DNA of 11,998 bases. Source: Chitinivibrionia bacterium (lineage in GTDB: Bacteria; Krumholzibacteriota; Krumholzibacteriia; WVZY01). The notes under the pieces were generated by a model, which was not told the DNA's origin, did no database searches, and saw only the letters and a list, made by a program, of their open reading frames with translations. Both the position numbers and the translations under genes were made by a program. Shown piece after piece: positions 11,244-11,998 of the stretch (position 1 is the stretch's first letter; each line of letters opens with the position of its first letter). The stretch covers positions 1 through 11,998 of the forward strand of contig JACQXT010000114.1 of assembly GCA_016208665.1 (NCBI GenBank), read 5' to 3'.

Positions 11244-11998
11244 ATGAAATCGGTTATGTACCGTTTCGTCCTGGCGGGAGCGGTGTTGGTGTGCATGAAT
11301 GCCGTGTTGTTCCCGGCTGAAACCGCTCCGGAGTACGGCAGGATCACCGGCCGGGTGGTCGCCGCGAATACCGGGAGTCCTCTCGAGTTCGCCAATGTCG
11401 TCGTCGTGGGAACGATGATGGGCGCGATGACGCGGACCGACGGCTGTTTTACGATAGCCGGCGTGCCGGAGGGCATCTTCGCCGTGAGAGTCCTGATGAT
11501 GGGATATAAGTCGGCAACGAAGGAGAATGTCGTCGTGCCGGCAGGCAGGACCGCCAGAGCGGATTTCGAGCTCGAAGCGGCGGCGGTCATGATGACGGAA
11601 AAGATCACCGTGTCGGGAGAACGTTCCATGGTAGGTATCACCACTTCCGATGTGTCGGTCGCTCCCGGTCAAACGAAGGAAATGCTCGTTCGGGACGCGG
11701 CGGAGGCCATCGCCCTATCCACGGGAGTCGTGGTAACGGGCGACGAACTTTACGTTCGGGGAGGACGCCGGGGACCGGAATGGTCCGCCGGATGCCCGCA
11801 TCCTCCCGGTTATCGCTTCCAGCGGGAACCGTGGAACACCGAGAGCTACGACCGCATTTACGAGAACGAGTTTCTGGCCGTCATGGATAATCCTGTCTCG
11901 ACTTTCTCGATCGATGTCGACGCCGCCTCGTATACCAACGTGAGGAGGTTCATTCAGCAGGGCAGCCTGTCGCCGCCCGATGCCGTGAGGATCGAGGA
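11244..11998 (+). CDS. Secreted VWA (YfbK-type) protein with carboxypeptidase-regulatory domain, cut by window edge
   Basis: The gene is open to the last base (251 codons seen). ATG 11244 follows AAGGAGGT (11228-11235) by eight bases. A signal peptide (residues 1 to about 25) leads to a carboxypeptidase-regulatory-like beta domain (about 31-112: [45 protein letters not shown]). Then comes a stretch resembling the start of a TonB-receptor plug ([27 protein letters not shown], 161-177). From residue 198 the sequence [16 protein letters not shown]...[17 protein letters not shown] matches the N-terminal region of YfbK-type von Willebrand factor A proteins; the VWA domain itself should lie just beyond the window. 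Family members are envelope proteins of poorly known function. A similar regulatory-domain/plug-like/VWA order is known to me from Bacteroidetes, supporting an FCB-type host. Confidence 0.88.
   Translation, partial: MKSVMYRFVLAGAVLVCMNAVLFPAETAPEYGRITGRVVAANTGSPLEFANVVVVGTMMGAMTRTDGCFTIAGVPEGIFAVRVLMMGYKSATKENVVVPAGRTARADFELEAAAVMMTEKITVSGERSMVGITTSDVSVAPGQTKEMLVRDAAEAIALSTGVVVTGDELYVRGGRRGPEWSAGCPHPPGYRFQREPWNTESYDRIYENEFLAVMDNPVSTFSIDVDAASYTNVRRFIQQGSLSPPDAVRIE

Noticed and set aside
11033-11644. 203-codon - strand frame opposite the VWA gene
   Set aside because: It is antisense to a gene with a signal peptide, regulatory domain and VWA motif; its Thr/Ala-rich composition is a shadow.

Overview
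The window is high-GC bacterial DNA with short intergenic spaces, clear Shine-Dalgarno sequences (AGGAGG-like) and sigma-70-type promoters. The large protease at 5111-8062 ends in a FlgD-like module of the 'LPNPFNP... SGRLLRTL... GVYFCRM' type. Such modules are typical of secreted proteins in the FCB superphylum and allied candidate phyla (Eisenbacteria, Krumholzibacteriota, Latescibacterota and similar). The carboxypeptidase-regulatory/VWA protein at the right edge and the Gly-rich RRM protein fit that setting. I therefore infer an uncultured FCB-type bacterium, probably with an anaerobic or facultative lifestyle given the ferredoxin and FNR-type box. The phylum is an inference, not something I could test.

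Layout, left to right. 184-1347 (+): a cysteine desulfurase-family PLP enzyme. 1643-2566 (+): a membrane-anchored GAF sensor with no output domain, ending at a strong intrinsic terminator (2637-2673). Converging on it from the right, about 2673-3396 (-), is a secreted protein of unknown function. Its own reading frame has no stop and runs on antisense through the whole GAF gene. It has a strong promoter and a folded leader. 3627-3848 (-): a small two-helix membrane protein. 3930-4724 (-): a PhzF-family isomerase. A divergent promoter region (4725-5110) separates these from 5111-8062 (+), a 983-residue exported M36-like metalloprotease with an inserted domain. A bidirectional-looking terminator follows at 8084-8130.

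The right third is regulatory and redox. 8463-8840 (-): an RRM RNA-binding protein with a glycine/arginine tail, a long inverted repeat in its leader and a strong terminator. 9016-9531 (-): a Crp/Fnr-type sensor domain with no DNA-binding domain. It is divergent from 9657-10502 (+), a ferredoxin-like iron-sulfur protein of the kind often co-regulated with hybrid cluster protein. The 125-base gap between them carries a perfect FNR-type box (TTGAT-CCGG-ATCAA) centred 41.5 bases before the start predicted from a TATAGT -10 box. This is the most distinctive regulatory signal in the window. 10606-10998 (-): a small lipoprotein. 11244 to the window edge (+): the N-terminal part of a secreted VWA protein carrying a carboxypeptidase-regulatory domain and a TonB-plug-like remnant.

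The genes form several short transcription units rather than one operon. The best-supported functional link is the divergent sensor/ferredoxin pair, likely an oxygen- or nitric-oxide-responsive module. I see no CRISPR array, transposase, tRNA, rRNA or toxin-antitoxin pair. No wholly new multi-gene system is evident. The unusual points are the helix-turn-helix-less Fnr homologue next to its box, the stop-less antisense-overlapping gene, and two structured mRNA leaders.
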